NCBI RefSeq assembly: GCF_000732925.1
Contig: NZ_CP008953.1
Span: 186,001-250,000, forward strand
DNA: 64,000 nt
From: Amycolatopsis japonica
GTDB lineage: Bacteria; Actinomycetota; Actinomycetes; Mycobacteriales; Pseudonocardiaceae
Reading direction: 5' to 3'
The notes below the pieces were generated by a model. It searched no databases. It was not told the origin of the DNA and saw only the letters and a list, made by a program, of their open reading frames with translations. Positions 33,642 through 41,276 of the stretch are shown here, one piece after another (within the stretch, counting starts at the first letter, position 1; the number at the start of each line of letters is the position of its first letter). The translations under genes and the position numbers were made by a program.

Positions 33642-34375
33642 CCGACCTCGAGACGCTGCGATCGGCTTTGCGGGAACCGCCCGCCGAAGGGTTCGCCGAA
33701 CCCGACCTCGGCGCGATCATGACCAAGGGCAGGCGTATCCGCCGTCGCCGCCGTCTCGCGACCGGCGCGGGCGGGGTCGCCGCCGCCGTGGTGACAGTGC
33801 TGGTCATCGTCGGCGCGGTCGCGCTGCGGGAGCCCGCTCAGCAGCCGCTTCCACCCGCCGCGAGCGCGCCCGTCGCGTCCGCCCCCGCTCCGGCACCGGT
33901 GAGCCCGTCGATCACGGCGGCACCCTCGGACGCTCCGTTCGGAGAGGTGATCCCGCTCGGGTACAAGGGCGAAGGTGGCCGTGAGCTGGTGATCTACGCG
34001 TCCGAGATCGACGAGCCGTCGATGCCGGACGTCCGGTTCGGCCTGCAGGTCGCGTACCGGACCGGCGCGGGCGAGTACGAGGCGCTCCTGGCCGCCAACG
34101 AATTCAAGGGATCGGACCGGTCGTTCGGCTTCCACGCCGTGGACGGCGGCGACGTGATCCGGGGGACGTTCGTGCCGGTGTTCGGCTACTTCTCCGGTCC
34201 GGCGGTGCGGGTCACCAGCACCGTCCGCGGGAAACCGGTCGAGGCCAAGGTGATCCCGTGGAGTGAGGACCCGTCGGTCGTCATCTTCTGGTTCAGCCCC
34301 GGCCAGGTGGAGTCGCCGTACGTGCTGACCCCGCTCGTCGCGTACGACGCGAAAGGCCAGCGGCTCACGAAGTGA
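33638..34375 (+). CDS. Putative membrane anti-sigma partner
   Basis: This encodes 245 aa. The cytoplasmic N-terminus of about 42 residues (MTDLETLRSALREPPAEGFAEPDLGAIM...) ends in a KGRRIRRRRR cluster and is followed by one membrane helix (about 44-66). A Pro/Ala/Ser linker and an extracytoplasmic beta-rich domain of about 150 residues follow. The layout (sigma factor upstream, ATGA overlap, short cytosolic domain, single helix) is that of an anti-sigma factor. No HxxxCxxC zinc motif is present, so the assignment rests on context. The 3' end overlaps a convergent gene by 11 bp. Confidence 0.6.
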   Translation: MTDLETLRSALREPPAEGFAEPDLGAIMTKGRRIRRRRRLATGAGGVAAAVVTVLVIVGAVALREPAQQPLPPAASAPVASAPAPAPVSPSITAAPSDAPFGEVIPLGYKGEGGRELVIYASEIDEPSMPDVRFGLQVAYRTGAGEYEALLAANEFKGSDRSFGFHAVDGGDVIRGTFVPVFGYFSGPAVRVTSTVRGKPVEAKVIPWSEDPSVVIFWFSPGQVESPYVLTPLVAYDAKGQRLTK

Positions 34376-34859
34376 GCGACTCAGGGCGCTGTCGCCGGAT
34401 TTCGGCGAAATAGGCGTTGACCGAGGGCCGGTACAACCCGACGAGTCCGAGCACCGTTCCCGTGAGGGCGAACGCGTCGATCACGACGAGCACGATCCCC
34501 GGGACCGGCAGTCGCCAGCCCTCGCCCGCCGCGGTCGCGTCCAGGATGGTCACCGCCGCGTGGACCACGGTGATCAGCAACATGAGACTCACGAGGGCCG
34601 CCGAGCAGGTGAGGAGCACGCGCGCCCAGCTCCGGCCCGAGCGTGTCAGCAGGCACAGCGCCATCTGGACGACGCCGATCACGAGGATCCAGACGATGAC
34701 CGGCGGGTCCGTGTCCTCCGAGCGGAGGCGGATGCCCTCCGCGGCTTCGGCGTCCGCGGTCAACGCGGCGTCGAGGAGCGAAAGCAGCCCTGACGTGATC
34801 ATCCACGTCAGGGCCGCCAGCGCGAGTACGGTCGTCGCGCGCTTCAGGGTCTTGGGCAC
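34365..34859 (-). CDS. Four-helix membrane protein
   Basis: A 164-aa protein with four hydrophobic segments (about 8-32, 53-72, 82-103, 120-144) and a charged C-terminus (EIRRQRPESLTS). No family is recognised with confidence. GTG 34859 lacks a clear ribosome-binding site. It converges with the putative anti-sigma gene (11-bp overlap) and lies 31 bp downstream of the Gfo/Idh/MocA gene on the same strand, so it may be the last gene of that operon. Confidence 0.6.
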   Translation of the reverse strand: MPKTLKRATTVLALAALTWMITSGLLSLLDAALTADAEAAEGIRLRSEDTDPPVIVWILVIGVVQMALCLLTRSGRSWARVLLTCSAALVSLMLLITVVHAAVTILDATAAGEGWRLPVPGIVLVVIDAFALTGTVLGLVGLYRPSVNAYFAEIRRQRPESLTS

Positions 34860-34890
34860 CAGCGCAAGATAGCGCCCCCGCCGCGAAAGG

Positions 34891-35850
34891 TCAGGCCGCG
34901 GCCTGCGTCAGCACCTGGTCGACGACGGCGTGCGACGGCAGGATCAGGTCCCGCTCGACGTCCACGTCGACCTTGCCTTCGAGCAGGTCGACGAACCGGT
35001 CCAGCTGCGTCGCGAGCGGCTCGCGCGCGGTGACCAGTTCCGGGATCTCGATGACGGTCTGCTGCCGGTAGCCGAGGCCGTCCTCGGTGACCGAGTCGTG
35101 CGAGACGTGCCGGTAGATGGTGACGTCGCGGCGGAGCAGGTCGATCTCGATCATGCGGTCCAGTTCGGACACCCACAGCGAACGGACCTTGCGCTGGCCG
35201 AGCCGGGACGCCGAAACCGTGGCGAGCCCGGACTCGAACGACAGCACCGTCTCGATGGTGTCCTCGGCGCCTTCGACGGAGCTCGGGTGGAAGTAGCCGG
35301 CACCGGAGGCGACCCGCTGCGGGGTCGCGCCGCCGAAGAACTGGATCGCCAGGTCGACGTCGTGCACCAGGAGGTCCCACGCGACACCGGTCTTGATCCG
35401 CGGCGCGTACGGGCCGTGGCGGCGGGCCATCAGGTGGATCGGCTCGTTGACCAGCGCCCGCGCGGTCATCACGGCCGGGTTGTAGCGCTCCAGGAGCCCG
35501 CACATCAGCGGGATGCCCTTCTTCGCCGAGAGCCCGACGATCTCCTGGGAGAACTCGAGGCTGTTGCACACCGGCTTCTCGACCAGCATCGGCTTGCCCT
35601 GGCCCAGGATCTCCTGCGCCAGCTCGTAATGCGCCTCGGTGGCCGAAGCGAGCACGACGGCGTCCACATCGGACAGCGAGCCGATTTCGGGCGTCCACTG
35701 GGTTTCGTAGCGATCGGCGACCTTGCGGCCCGCCTCTTCGCGCGGGTCGATCACGCGGACGAGGTCCACGCGCTCGTTCGCGGCGAGGACACGGGCGTGC
35801 AGCGAGCCCATGTTCCCGGTGCCGATGAGGGCGATCTTGTGGGTGGTCAT
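34891..35850 (-). CDS. Gfo/Idh/MocA dehydrogenase (GnnA/WlbA-like nucleotide-sugar 3-dehydrogenase candidate)
   Basis: A 319-aa NAD-binding oxidoreductase. The Rossmann loop GTGNMG is at residues 10-15, and the family EKP motif is at 91-93 (MLVEKPVCNS). The substrate-side GVAWDLLVHDVDLAIQFFGG carries the D..xxH. dyad. It lies downstream of a DegT aminotransferase, with ATGA overlap, and that gene diverges from an LpxA-like acyltransferase. In lipid A variants, GnnA and GnnB supply UDP-GlcNAc3N to LpxA, and the WlbA/WlbE/WlbB set is similar. Oxidation of the C3 hydroxyl of a UDP-GlcNAc-type sugar is therefore the best guess, by context. Confidence 0.8.
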   Translation of the reverse strand: MTTHKIALIGTGNMGSLHARVLAANERVDLVRVIDPREEAGRKVADRYETQWTPEIGSLSDVDAVVLASATEAHYELAQEILGQGKPMLVEKPVCNSLEFSQEIVGLSAKKGIPLMCGLLERYNPAVMTARALVNEPIHLMARRHGPYAPRIKTGVAWDLLVHDVDLAIQFFGGATPQRVASGAGYFHPSSVEGAEDTIETVLSFESGLATVSASRLGQRKVRSLWVSELDRMIEIDLLRRDVTIYRHVSHDSVTEDGLGYRQQTVIEIPELVTAREPLATQLDRFVDLLEGKVDVDVERDLILPSHAVVDQVLTQAAA

Positions 35851-36953
35851 GCGCCGAGTACCTCGCGAACCGTTTCGATGATGGTGTCCAGGTCGGACTC
35901 GGAAAGGTGCGGGTGCACCGGCAGGGAAAGCGCCTGCGCGGCGACGGAAGCGGCCACCGGGAAGTCCTCGACCTTCGCGTCGGGGATCAGCGGGTTGTTC
36001 CGGTAGCAGTCGTAGTCGAAGACGATCTTCGGGTAGTAGATCCCGTTGCCGATGCCCCGCTCGGTGAGCGCGGCGGCGAGCTCGTCACGCGAGAGGAAGG
36101 CGTGCGGGCCGACCAGCACGGTGTACTGGTGCCACACGTGTTCGCGGCCCGGCAGGACCTGCGGGATGTCGAGACCCGGGGTGCCGGCGAGGCCTTCGGA
36201 AAGGCGCTTCGCGTTGGCCTGGCGGGCGGCGGTGAGCTGGTCCAGCTTCTCCAGCTGCGGGATGCCGACGGCGGCGTGCAGGTCGGTCATCCGGTAGTTG
36301 TGCCCGGCGACCTCGTACTGGTACCGGGCGCGCATGCCCTGGTTGCGCAGCACCCGCAGGCTGTCGGCCAGCTTGTCGTCGTCCGTGGTGATCACGCCGC
36401 CCTCGGCGGTGGTCACGTTCTTGGTGGCGTACAAGGAGAAGCAGCCGATCCCGAAGGAACCCGACGGCTTGCCCTGGAACGACGCGCCGACGGCCTGCGC
36501 GGAGTCCTCGATGATCTTGAGGCCGTGCTCGGCGGCCAGCGGCGCGAGCTTGCCCATGTCGGCCGTCTGCCCGTAGAGGTGCACGGGCATGAGGACCTTG
36601 GTGCGGTCGGTGATCGCGGCGGCGACGGCGTCCGGGTCGATCGCGAAGTCGTCGCGCCGGATGTCGGCGAAGCGGACGGTCGCGCCGGCTTCCAGGATCG
36701 CGTTCAGCGTCGCCACGAAGGTGAACGGCGAGGTGACGACCTCGTCGCCCGGCTTGAGGTCGAGCGCCTGGATGGCGGCGACCAGCGCGGTGGTGCCGTT
36801 GTTGACGGCGATCGCGTGCTTCGTGCCGGAAACGCTCGCGAACGCGTCCTCGAAGCGCTTGACCATCGGTCCCTGTGCGATGGCGCCGGATCGCAGCACC
36901 TCGACGACGAGGTCCTCCGCGTCACGGACGTCGACCACGGTAATGGGGATCAT
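35847..36953 (-). CDS. DegT/DnrJ/EryC1 aminotransferase (GnnB/WlbE-like candidate)
   Basis: A 368-aa PLP aminotransferase. The internal aldimine Lys is K178 (CFSLYATKNVTTAEGGVITT). Other blocks are NNGTTALVAAIQALDLKPGDEVVTSPFTFVAT, PVHLYGQTADM, IIEDSAQAVGA and HNYRMTDLHAAVG. HLYGQ and the ATKN block are typical of 3-amino or 4-amino sugar forming members. ATG 36953 gives the expected MIPITVVDV start; only a weak GAGAGA precedes it. Coupled to the dehydrogenase, it would aminate a 3-keto sugar nucleotide. Across 158 bp it diverges from the acyltransferase/ACP operon. Confidence 0.88.
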   Translation of the reverse strand: MIPITVVDVRDAEDLVVEVLRSGAIAQGPMVKRFEDAFASVSGTKHAIAVNNGTTALVAAIQALDLKPGDEVVTSPFTFVATLNAILEAGATVRFADIRRDDFAIDPDAVAAAITDRTKVLMPVHLYGQTADMGKLAPLAAEHGLKIIEDSAQAVGASFQGKPSGSFGIGCFSLYATKNVTTAEGGVITTDDDKLADSLRVLRNQGMRARYQYEVAGHNYRMTDLHAAVGIPQLEKLDQLTAARQANAKRLSEGLAGTPGLDIPQVLPGREHVWHQYTVLVGPHAFLSRDELAAALTERGIGNGIYYPKIVFDYDCYRNNPLIPDAKVEDFPVAASVAAQALSLPVHPHLSESDLDTIIETVREVLGA

Positions 36954-37111
36954 CTGCAAGTCTCTCTCGACTGGGCGTTCTGGTGCGTCCGGTACAGTGA
37001 GCCGCCGGTTCTGCGCCCGGCCGCCCCCTCTGGCGCGGGCCACACGTTACCGGGACCGCCGAAGCGCCCATTACCCCAGGCTGCCTCCAGCCACAACGAA
37101 CGGATCTTCAC

Positions 37112-37843
37112 GTGGTGAACCGCATCCACCCGACAGCAGTCATCGGCGAGGGTGTCGAGCTCGGCGACGACAACGTCATCGGACCGTTCACGGTCGTCGT
37201 GGGCCCCACCCGGATCGGGGACGGCAACTGGATCGGCCCGCACGTGACCATCGGGACCCCCGGCGAGGACCGCGGCCGCGAACACCCCGCCGCCTGGGAA
37301 AGCGCGCCGAACGGTGATCCCGATCACGACGGCCACGGTGTCGTCATCGGCAGCCGGAACCGGATCCGCGAGTACGTCAGCGTCCACCAGGGCACTTGGC
37401 GCACCACCACCATCGGCGACGGCGGCTATTTCCTCCGCGGCTCGCATATCGCCCACGACTGCCTCGTCGAGGACGCCGTCACGGTCGCGTCGAACGTCAT
37501 CACCGGCGGCCACTGCCACATCTGGTCCGGGGCGAACCTGGGCATGGGCGCGATCCTGCACCAGCGGGTCGTCATCGGCCCCGGCGCGATGGTCGGGATG
37601 AGCTCCGCGGTCCGCAAGGAGGTGGGCGCGTTCACCATCGCCGTGGGCAACCCCGCGCGGGTGACCGGCGTCAACACGGTGGGCCTGTCCCGCCGCGGCC
37701 TGGACGAGGCCGCCATCGAGGCGCTGGGACCGTGGCTGAAGGGTAAGGCCGGTCTCCCTGAGGACGGGCTGGCCGACCGGCTGCCCGGCGACCTCTCTAC
37801 CTTGGTGAAGGCGTGGGACGCCCGTCCACGCGACGATCATTAG
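37112..37843 (+). CDS. LpxA-like UDP-sugar acyltransferase with conserved catalytic residues
   Basis: A 243-aa left-handed beta-helix enzyme close to LpxA, which moves a 3-hydroxyacyl group from ACP to UDP-GlcNAc or UDP-GlcNAc3N. With a constant offset of 10 from E. coli LpxA, it keeps H112 and H115 (catalytic H125), H134 (H144), H150-Q151 (H160-Q161), N188 and R194-R195. IGSRNRIREYVSVHQGT and GVNTVGLSRRG are hallmark blocks. The acyl-length ruler position (E. coli G173) is M163, as in C10-specific Pseudomonas LpxA. The C-terminal domain is short. It is followed at once by an ACP gene. GTG and ATG alternatives are few; GTG 37112 fits the first repeat. Confidence 0.85.
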   Translation: MVNRIHPTAVIGEGVELGDDNVIGPFTVVVGPTRIGDGNWIGPHVTIGTPGEDRGREHPAAWESAPNGDPDHDGHGVVIGSRNRIREYVSVHQGTWRTTTIGDGGYFLRGSHIAHDCLVEDAVTVASNVITGGHCHIWSGANLGMGAILHQRVVIGPGAMVGMSSAVRKEVGAFTIAVGNPARVTGVNTVGLSRRGLDEAAIEALGPWLKGKAGLPEDGLADRLPGDLSTLVKAWDARPRDDH

Positions 37844-37853
37844 GAGTACGGAC

Positions 37854-38093
37854 ATGGCGGAAGTCGCCGGCAAGCTGCGTGAGGTCTTCGTCGAGGCGCT
37901 GGACCTCGACGGCGAGGTCGATGTCGAGAACCTGAAGTACCGCGACATCGAGGCCTGGGACTCGGTCGGTCACATGGCGCTGGTCGCGGCCATCGAGGAC
38001 GAGTTCGATGTGGAATTCGACACCGACCAGGTGATCGACATGTCCAGCTTCAAGGTCGCCGTCGACATGGTGACCGACCTCCAGAACAAGTGA
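37854..38093 (+). CDS. Acyl carrier protein
   Basis: A 79-aa acidic ACP. The phosphopantetheine-attachment serine is S37 in the AWDSVGHMALVAAIEDEF motif; the family has DS at this position. The helix II/III sequence is typical of ACPs in dedicated clusters rather than of primary AcpP. ATG 37854 follows AGGAGTACGGAC. It lies 10 bp after the LpxA-like gene and its stop overlaps the SDR gene. It presumably carries the acyl group that the ligase loads, the reductase modifies and the acyltransferase uses. Confidence 0.9.
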   Translation: MAEVAGKLREVFVEALDLDGEVDVENLKYRDIEAWDSVGHMALVAAIEDEFDVEFDTDQVIDMSSFKVAVDMVTDLQNK

Positions 38094-38818
38094 TGCTGGA
38101 AGGCAAGGTCGCCCTGGTCACCGGGGGTACCCGGGGTATCGGGCTGGCCACCGCGCGGGCGCTCGCCGAGGCGGGCGCCACCGTCGTGCTGACCGGCCGC
38201 GACGAGGCGAAGGCCAAGGAAGCGGCGGCCGCGGCGGGGGCCGCGAGCGGGCTCGCCCTGGACGTGACCGATGCCAAGGCCGTGTCGACGCTGGTCCGCG
38301 GGGTGGCCAAGGAACACGGCAAGCTCGACATCGTGGTCGCCAACGCCGGGATCATGGAGGACGCGCTCCTCGGCATGATCCGCGAGGAACTGGTCGACAC
38401 CACGCTGAGCACGAACGTCGCCGGCACGCTGCACACCGTCCAGGCCGCGGCCAGGGCGATGATGCGCAAGAAGACCGGGGCGATCGTGGTGCTCGCTTCG
38501 ATCGTCGGCGAGTACGGAAGCGCCGGTCAGACGGTGTACGCGGCCTCGAAGGCGGCGGTGGCGAACATCGCGCGTTCGGCCGCGAAGGAACTCGGCCGGT
38601 CCGGCATCCGGGTCAACGCGGTGGCGCCCGGCGTCATCGACACCGACCTGACCTCCGGCCTGACCGAGGACGCCAAGGCCGAGAACATCGGCAAGACCCC
38701 GCTGGGGCGCCTCGGGACGCCCGAGGACGTGGCGAACGCGATCCGGTTCCTCGTCAGTGATGACGCTTCGTTCATCACCGGGCAGGTGCTGGGCATCGAT
38801 GGAGGATTAGTTCTGTAA
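38093..38818 (+). CDS. FabG-like 3-oxoacyl-ACP reductase (SDR)
   Basis: A 241-aa classical SDR with NADP loop GGTRGIG (11-17) and NAG at 84-86. The catalytic triad is S136, Y149, K153 (LASIVGEYGSAGQTVYAASKAA). The end is IDGGLVL. It is close to FabG and so probably reduces a 3-oxoacyl chain on the adjacent ACP to the 3-hydroxy form, the type of group LpxA enzymes transfer. The start is ATG 38093 in a TGATG overlap with the ACP stop; GTG 38090 adds one residue. The stop overlaps the ligase start (TAATG). Confidence 0.88.
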   Translation: MLEGKVALVTGGTRGIGLATARALAEAGATVVLTGRDEAKAKEAAAAAGAASGLALDVTDAKAVSTLVRGVAKEHGKLDIVVANAGIMEDALLGMIREELVDTTLSTNVAGTLHTVQAAARAMMRKKTGAIVVLASIVGEYGSAGQTVYAASKAAVANIARSAAKELGRSGIRVNAVAPGVIDTDLTSGLTEDAKAENIGKTPLGRLGTPEDVANAIRFLVSDDASFITGQVLGIDGGLVL

Positions 38819-40227
38819 TGACCCTTCTGGGTGTGGGTGCGCGACTGATCGACGTCACGAGCGGCAGGACGCTCGAGGGCGAGGAACTCGACACCGAGGT
38901 CACCCGCGTGGGTGCCGCGTTGTCGCTGCTGCCGCCGGGCGCGCTGTTCGCGCGGATGTCGGTGGACCTCTCCAGCGTCCTGAACTACCTCGGCGCTTTC
39001 GAGGCGGGCCGCGCGATCGCGCTGATCGACCCGGCGCTGGACGCCGACGTCCTGGCGGGGCTCATCGAGCGTTTCCGCCCGGCCGCCGTGCTGTCCGCAC
39101 CGGACGCGTCCGCCCCCGAGGGGTACGGCGTCTCCGACGGCCACTGGGTCCGGGAATCCGCCGAAGGTGTCGAGCCGCATCCGCATCTCGCGGTCCTGTT
39201 GCCGACCAGTGGTTCCACCGGGAATCCGAAGCTGGTCCGGCTCTCCCGCGGCGCGGTGTACGCCAACGCCGACGCGATCGCCGAGGTGCTCGGTATCGAC
39301 CGCCACGAGATCGCGCCGACCAGCCTCCCGCTGCACTACAGCTACGGCCTGTCCGTGCTGAACTCGCATCTCGTCCGCGGCGCGACCGTGGTCATCGAGC
39401 CCTCCGGCGTGCTGGGGCGCGGGTTCTGGGACGCGGTCAACGAACACAAGGTCACCTCGCTCGCCGGGGTTCCGTACCACTACGAGATGTTGCGGCGCCT
39501 CAAGTTCGACCCGGCGAAGTACCCGACGCTGCGCACGCTGACCCAGGCGGGCGGCAAGCTCCGCGACGATCTCGTCGCCCAGTTCAACGACAAGATCCGC
39601 GAGGTCGGCGGCCGGATGTTCGTGATGTACGGGCAGACCGAGGCCGCGCCGCGGATGACCACCGTCCCCGCGGAACGGCTCGCGGAGAAGCTCGGTTCGG
39701 CCGGGCCCGCGCTGCCCGGCGGTTCGTTCGCCATCCGGCGTGAGGACGGTTCCGAGACCACGCATCCGAAGATCGTCGGCGAGGTCGTCTACCGCGGGCC
39801 CAACGTGATGATGGGCTACGCCGAGGACGAGGCCGGGCTGGCCGCGGGCGACGAATACGGCGGCGTGCTGGCCACCGGCGACCTCGGCTACCTCGACGAG
39901 GACGGGTTCCTCTACATCACCGGACGCCTCAAGCGGATCGGCAAGGTCTTCGGCAACCGCGTCAGCCTGGATGATCTCGAGCACGCCGTGCGTTCGGCTT
40001 CGGTGGGGATCGACGTCGTGGCCGCCGTCCCGGCCGGGGACAAGGTCGTCCTGTTCGCCGAGTTGCCTGAGGGCGACGGAGCCAAGGCCATCTGCAAGGA
40101 CGCCGCCAAGGCGCTGTCCGAGCGGCTGCACCTGCACACGAGCGGTTTCGACGTCCGCCCCATCGACACCGTGCCGTTGCTCGCCAGCGGCAAGATCGAC
40201 TACCGGTCGCTGGAGGCCCAGGTATGA
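38818..40227 (+). CDS. Acyl-AMP ligase (ANL superfamily)
   Basis: A 469-aa adenylate-forming enzyme, shorter than typical acyl-CoA synthetases in the N-domain. The ATP loop LPTSGSTGNPKLV is at about 128-140. Other motifs are VMYGQTEAAPRM (A5) and LATGDLGYLDEDGFLYITGRLKRIGKVFGNRVSLDDLE (A7/A8). The C-terminal catalytic Lys is in LLASGKIDYRSLE (A10). It activates a carboxylic acid as the acyl-AMP, probably to load the cluster ACP. The acid is unknown. GGAGG lies in the end of the SDR gene upstream of ATG 38818. Confidence 0.88.
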   Translation: MTLLGVGARLIDVTSGRTLEGEELDTEVTRVGAALSLLPPGALFARMSVDLSSVLNYLGAFEAGRAIALIDPALDADVLAGLIERFRPAAVLSAPDASAPEGYGVSDGHWVRESAEGVEPHPHLAVLLPTSGSTGNPKLVRLSRGAVYANADAIAEVLGIDRHEIAPTSLPLHYSYGLSVLNSHLVRGATVVIEPSGVLGRGFWDAVNEHKVTSLAGVPYHYEMLRRLKFDPAKYPTLRTLTQAGGKLRDDLVAQFNDKIREVGGRMFVMYGQTEAAPRMTTVPAERLAEKLGSAGPALPGGSFAIRREDGSETTHPKIVGEVVYRGPNVMMGYAEDEAGLAAGDEYGGVLATGDLGYLDEDGFLYITGRLKRIGKVFGNRVSLDDLEHAVRSASVGIDVVAAVPAGDKVVLFAELPEGDGAKAICKDAAKALSERLHLHTSGFDVRPIDTVPLLASGKIDYRSLEAQV

Positions 40228-41276
40228 GCGTCTTTACGTTGTCCCAGGCGGAGCGCGAGAAGTCGTTGCTTCCGCAGCTCGCCGAACTGACCGCGCACCA
40301 CCGTGAAAACTCCGAAGGCTACGAGCGCATCCTGTCGTCGCTCGGTATCGCGCGGGACGCGTCGTTCGCGTCCATCGCGGATCTGCCGTGGCTGCCGGTG
40401 CGGATGTTCAAGACGCACGACCTGCGCAGCATCCCCGAGTCCGAGATCTTCAAGACGCTGACCTCCTCGGGCACCACCGGCGCGGGCGCGTCCCGGATCT
40501 ACCTGGACAAGGACGCCGCCGGCGCGCAGACCAAGCAGCTCGGCGCCACCCTTCAGGAGGTCCTCGGCGGCGAGCGCCTGCCGATGCTGATGGTCGACAC
40601 CATCGGCATCATCAAGAACCGCCGCTCGTTCTCCGCGCGCGGCGCGGGCGTGCTGGGCATGGCGAACTTCGGCCGCAAGCACACCTACGTGCTCGACGAG
40701 AACGATCAGCCGGACGTCGAGGCGGTCAAGACGTTCCTGGCGACCTACGGCGACAAGCCGTTCCTGATCTTCGGCTTCACCTTCATGGTGTGGCAGTACC
40801 TCTACGAGGTCGCCTGCGAGCACGAGCTGGATCTCTCCAACGGGATCCTGATCCACTCCGGCGGCTGGAAGAAGCTGATCGACCGCGCGGTGGACAACAC
40901 CGAGTTCCGCCGTCGCTTCAAAGAGGACACCGGGCTCACCCGGATCCACAACTACTACGGGATGATCGAGCAGATCGGCACCGTGTTCCTCGAAGGACCG
41001 TCCGGGAACTCGTTGTACTGCCCCGATTTCGCCGATGTGGTGATCCGGAACCCGGAGACCTGGGAAGAGCAGCCGGTCGGCGAGCCCGGGGTGATCGAGG
41101 TCGTCAGCACGCTGCCGCGTTCGTACCCCGGCCACGTCCTGCTCACCGAAGACCTCGGTGTCTACAACGGGATCGACGACGGCGACTGGCCGGGCAAGCA
41201 CTTCTCGGTCATGGGCAGGCTGCCCAAGGCCGAGGCCCGCGGTTGCTCGGACACCTTCCAGGGAGCGGCGGCATGA
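40224..41276 (+). CDS. LuxE-like acyl-protein synthetase
   Basis: A 350-aa protein of the LuxE family (acyl-protein synthetase/transferase of the lux fatty acid reductase complex, PF04443-type). The ATP-site loop TLTSSGTTGAGASRIYLD is at about 79-95. Other blocks are LPMLMVDTIGIIKNRRSFSARGAG, HSGGWKKLIDRAV, IHNYYGMIEQIGTVFLEG and YPGHVLLTEDLG. In lux systems LuxE activates an acyl group and passes it to LuxC for reduction to aldehyde. It overlaps the ligase before it and the LuxC-like gene after it (ATGA both times). No luxAB homologue is present. Confidence 0.9.
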   Translation: MSVFTLSQAEREKSLLPQLAELTAHHRENSEGYERILSSLGIARDASFASIADLPWLPVRMFKTHDLRSIPESEIFKTLTSSGTTGAGASRIYLDKDAAGAQTKQLGATLQEVLGGERLPMLMVDTIGIIKNRRSFSARGAGVLGMANFGRKHTYVLDENDQPDVEAVKTFLATYGDKPFLIFGFTFMVWQYLYEVACEHELDLSNGILIHSGGWKKLIDRAVDNTEFRRRFKEDTGLTRIHNYYGMIEQIGTVFLEGPSGNSLYCPDFADVVIRNPETWEEQPVGEPGVIEVVSTLPRSYPGHVLLTEDLGVYNGIDDGDWPGKHFSVMGRLPKAEARGCSDTFQGAAA

